Shown: in pieces, positions 63,942-64,000 of the stretch | Layout of the letters: each line of letters begins with the position of its first letter | Position numbering within the stretch: position 1 is the stretch's first letter | Origin: Pseudomonas sp. | GTDB lineage: Bacteria > Pseudomonadota > Gammaproteobacteria > Pseudomonadales > Pseudomonadaceae | Direction: 5' to 3' | Assembly (NCBI RefSeq): GCF_002796985.1 | Contig: NZ_PEKX01000016.1 | Coordinates: 109,707 to 173,706, forward strand | Length of the DNA stretch: 64,000 nt | Made by a program: the position numbers and the translations under genes | Notes under the pieces: generated by a model | Told to the model about the DNA's origin: nothing | Databases searched by the model: none | What the model saw: only the letters and a program-made list of their open reading frames with translations

Positions 63942-64000
63942 CAGACCGTGTAAAAACGCAGCGGGTGATGAAGAGCTGGTTATTGGATTGCTTTAGCGGT
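63942..64000 (+). mobile_element. Left end of an IS1182-like element running off the window
   Basis: CAGACCGTGTAAAAACGCAG and the following bases are the inverted counterpart of 41211-41268 (about 51 of 58 positions identical). GGCC at 63938-63941 precedes it. Its transposase must lie beyond position 64000. Confidence 0.7.

Overview
The window looks like a chromosomal segment of a Pseudomonas from the P. aeruginosa / P. nitroreducens / P. citronellolis neighbourhood. It is GC-rich, carries Pseudomonas-type REP doublets (GTAGGAGCGAGCTTGC...), and its backbone gene order (clpB ... ndh, DUF3094, DUF1780, ..., yacG, coaE, pilD, pilC, pilB, pilA, tRNA-Thr) matches, from memory, the PA4542-PA4525 stretch of P. 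aeruginosa. No database search was possible; all assignments rest on motifs, gene order and protein lengths.

Layout. (1) 1-5.9 kb: clpB, a PilZ/DUF1631 gene pair on the minus strand, then a tRNA-Asn/Pro/Lys cluster with its own promoter and terminator. (2) 5.9-22.3 kb: a biofilm adhesin locus, consisting of a giant BapA-type protein (3192 aa, about 20 Ig-like domains), an OmpA-type lipid/peptidoglycan-associated protein and a complete type I secretion system (ABC transporter, HlyD-type adaptor, TolC-type outer-membrane channel). (3) 22.3-28.1 kb: an unassigned 0.9 kb spacer and then cyoABCDE, the cytochrome bo3 quinol oxidase and haem O synthase. (4) 28.3-32.5 kb: ndh and several small conserved Pseudomonas genes. 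(5) 32.3-37.6 kb: yacG-coaE and the type IV pilus genes pilDCB, divergent from pilA with a sigma-54 promoter. (6) 37.7-64 kb: after tRNA-Thr the sequence becomes accessory: a superfamily-1 helicase and a PD-(D/E)XK nuclease truncated by an IS1182-type transposase remnant, a PAAR-like DUF4280 protein, a MORN/YwqK protein, vgrG, an unknown low-GC gene, and a complete T6SS core in two divergent operons (clpV-tssGFE-hcp-tssCB to the left, tssJKLMA to the right). The gene order is that of the P. aeruginosa H3-T6SS. The right end holds another unknown low-GC gene, a broken carboxylesterase fused to the tail of an AraC-type regulator, and the left end of an IS running off the window.

How the parts work together. 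BapA is exported by its adjacent type I system and should promote surface attachment; pilA/B/C/D build type IV pili; the T6SS segment supplies the sheath (TssBC), tube (Hcp), spike (VgrG plus DUF4280 tip), baseplate (TssEFGKA), membrane complex (TssJLM) and disassembly ATPase (ClpV). The two unknown low-GC genes at the edges of the T6SS operons are the best candidates for cargo or immunity.

Most interesting observation: the IS end at 41268 and the IS end at 63942 form a 58-bp imperfect inverted repeat in the arrangement of two same-direction IS copies bracketing the T6SS. The outer flanks both carry GGCC and, if joined, would recreate one uninterrupted target. This suggests the whole T6SS block moved as an IS-carrying circular or translocatable unit into a tRNA-Thr-linked island.
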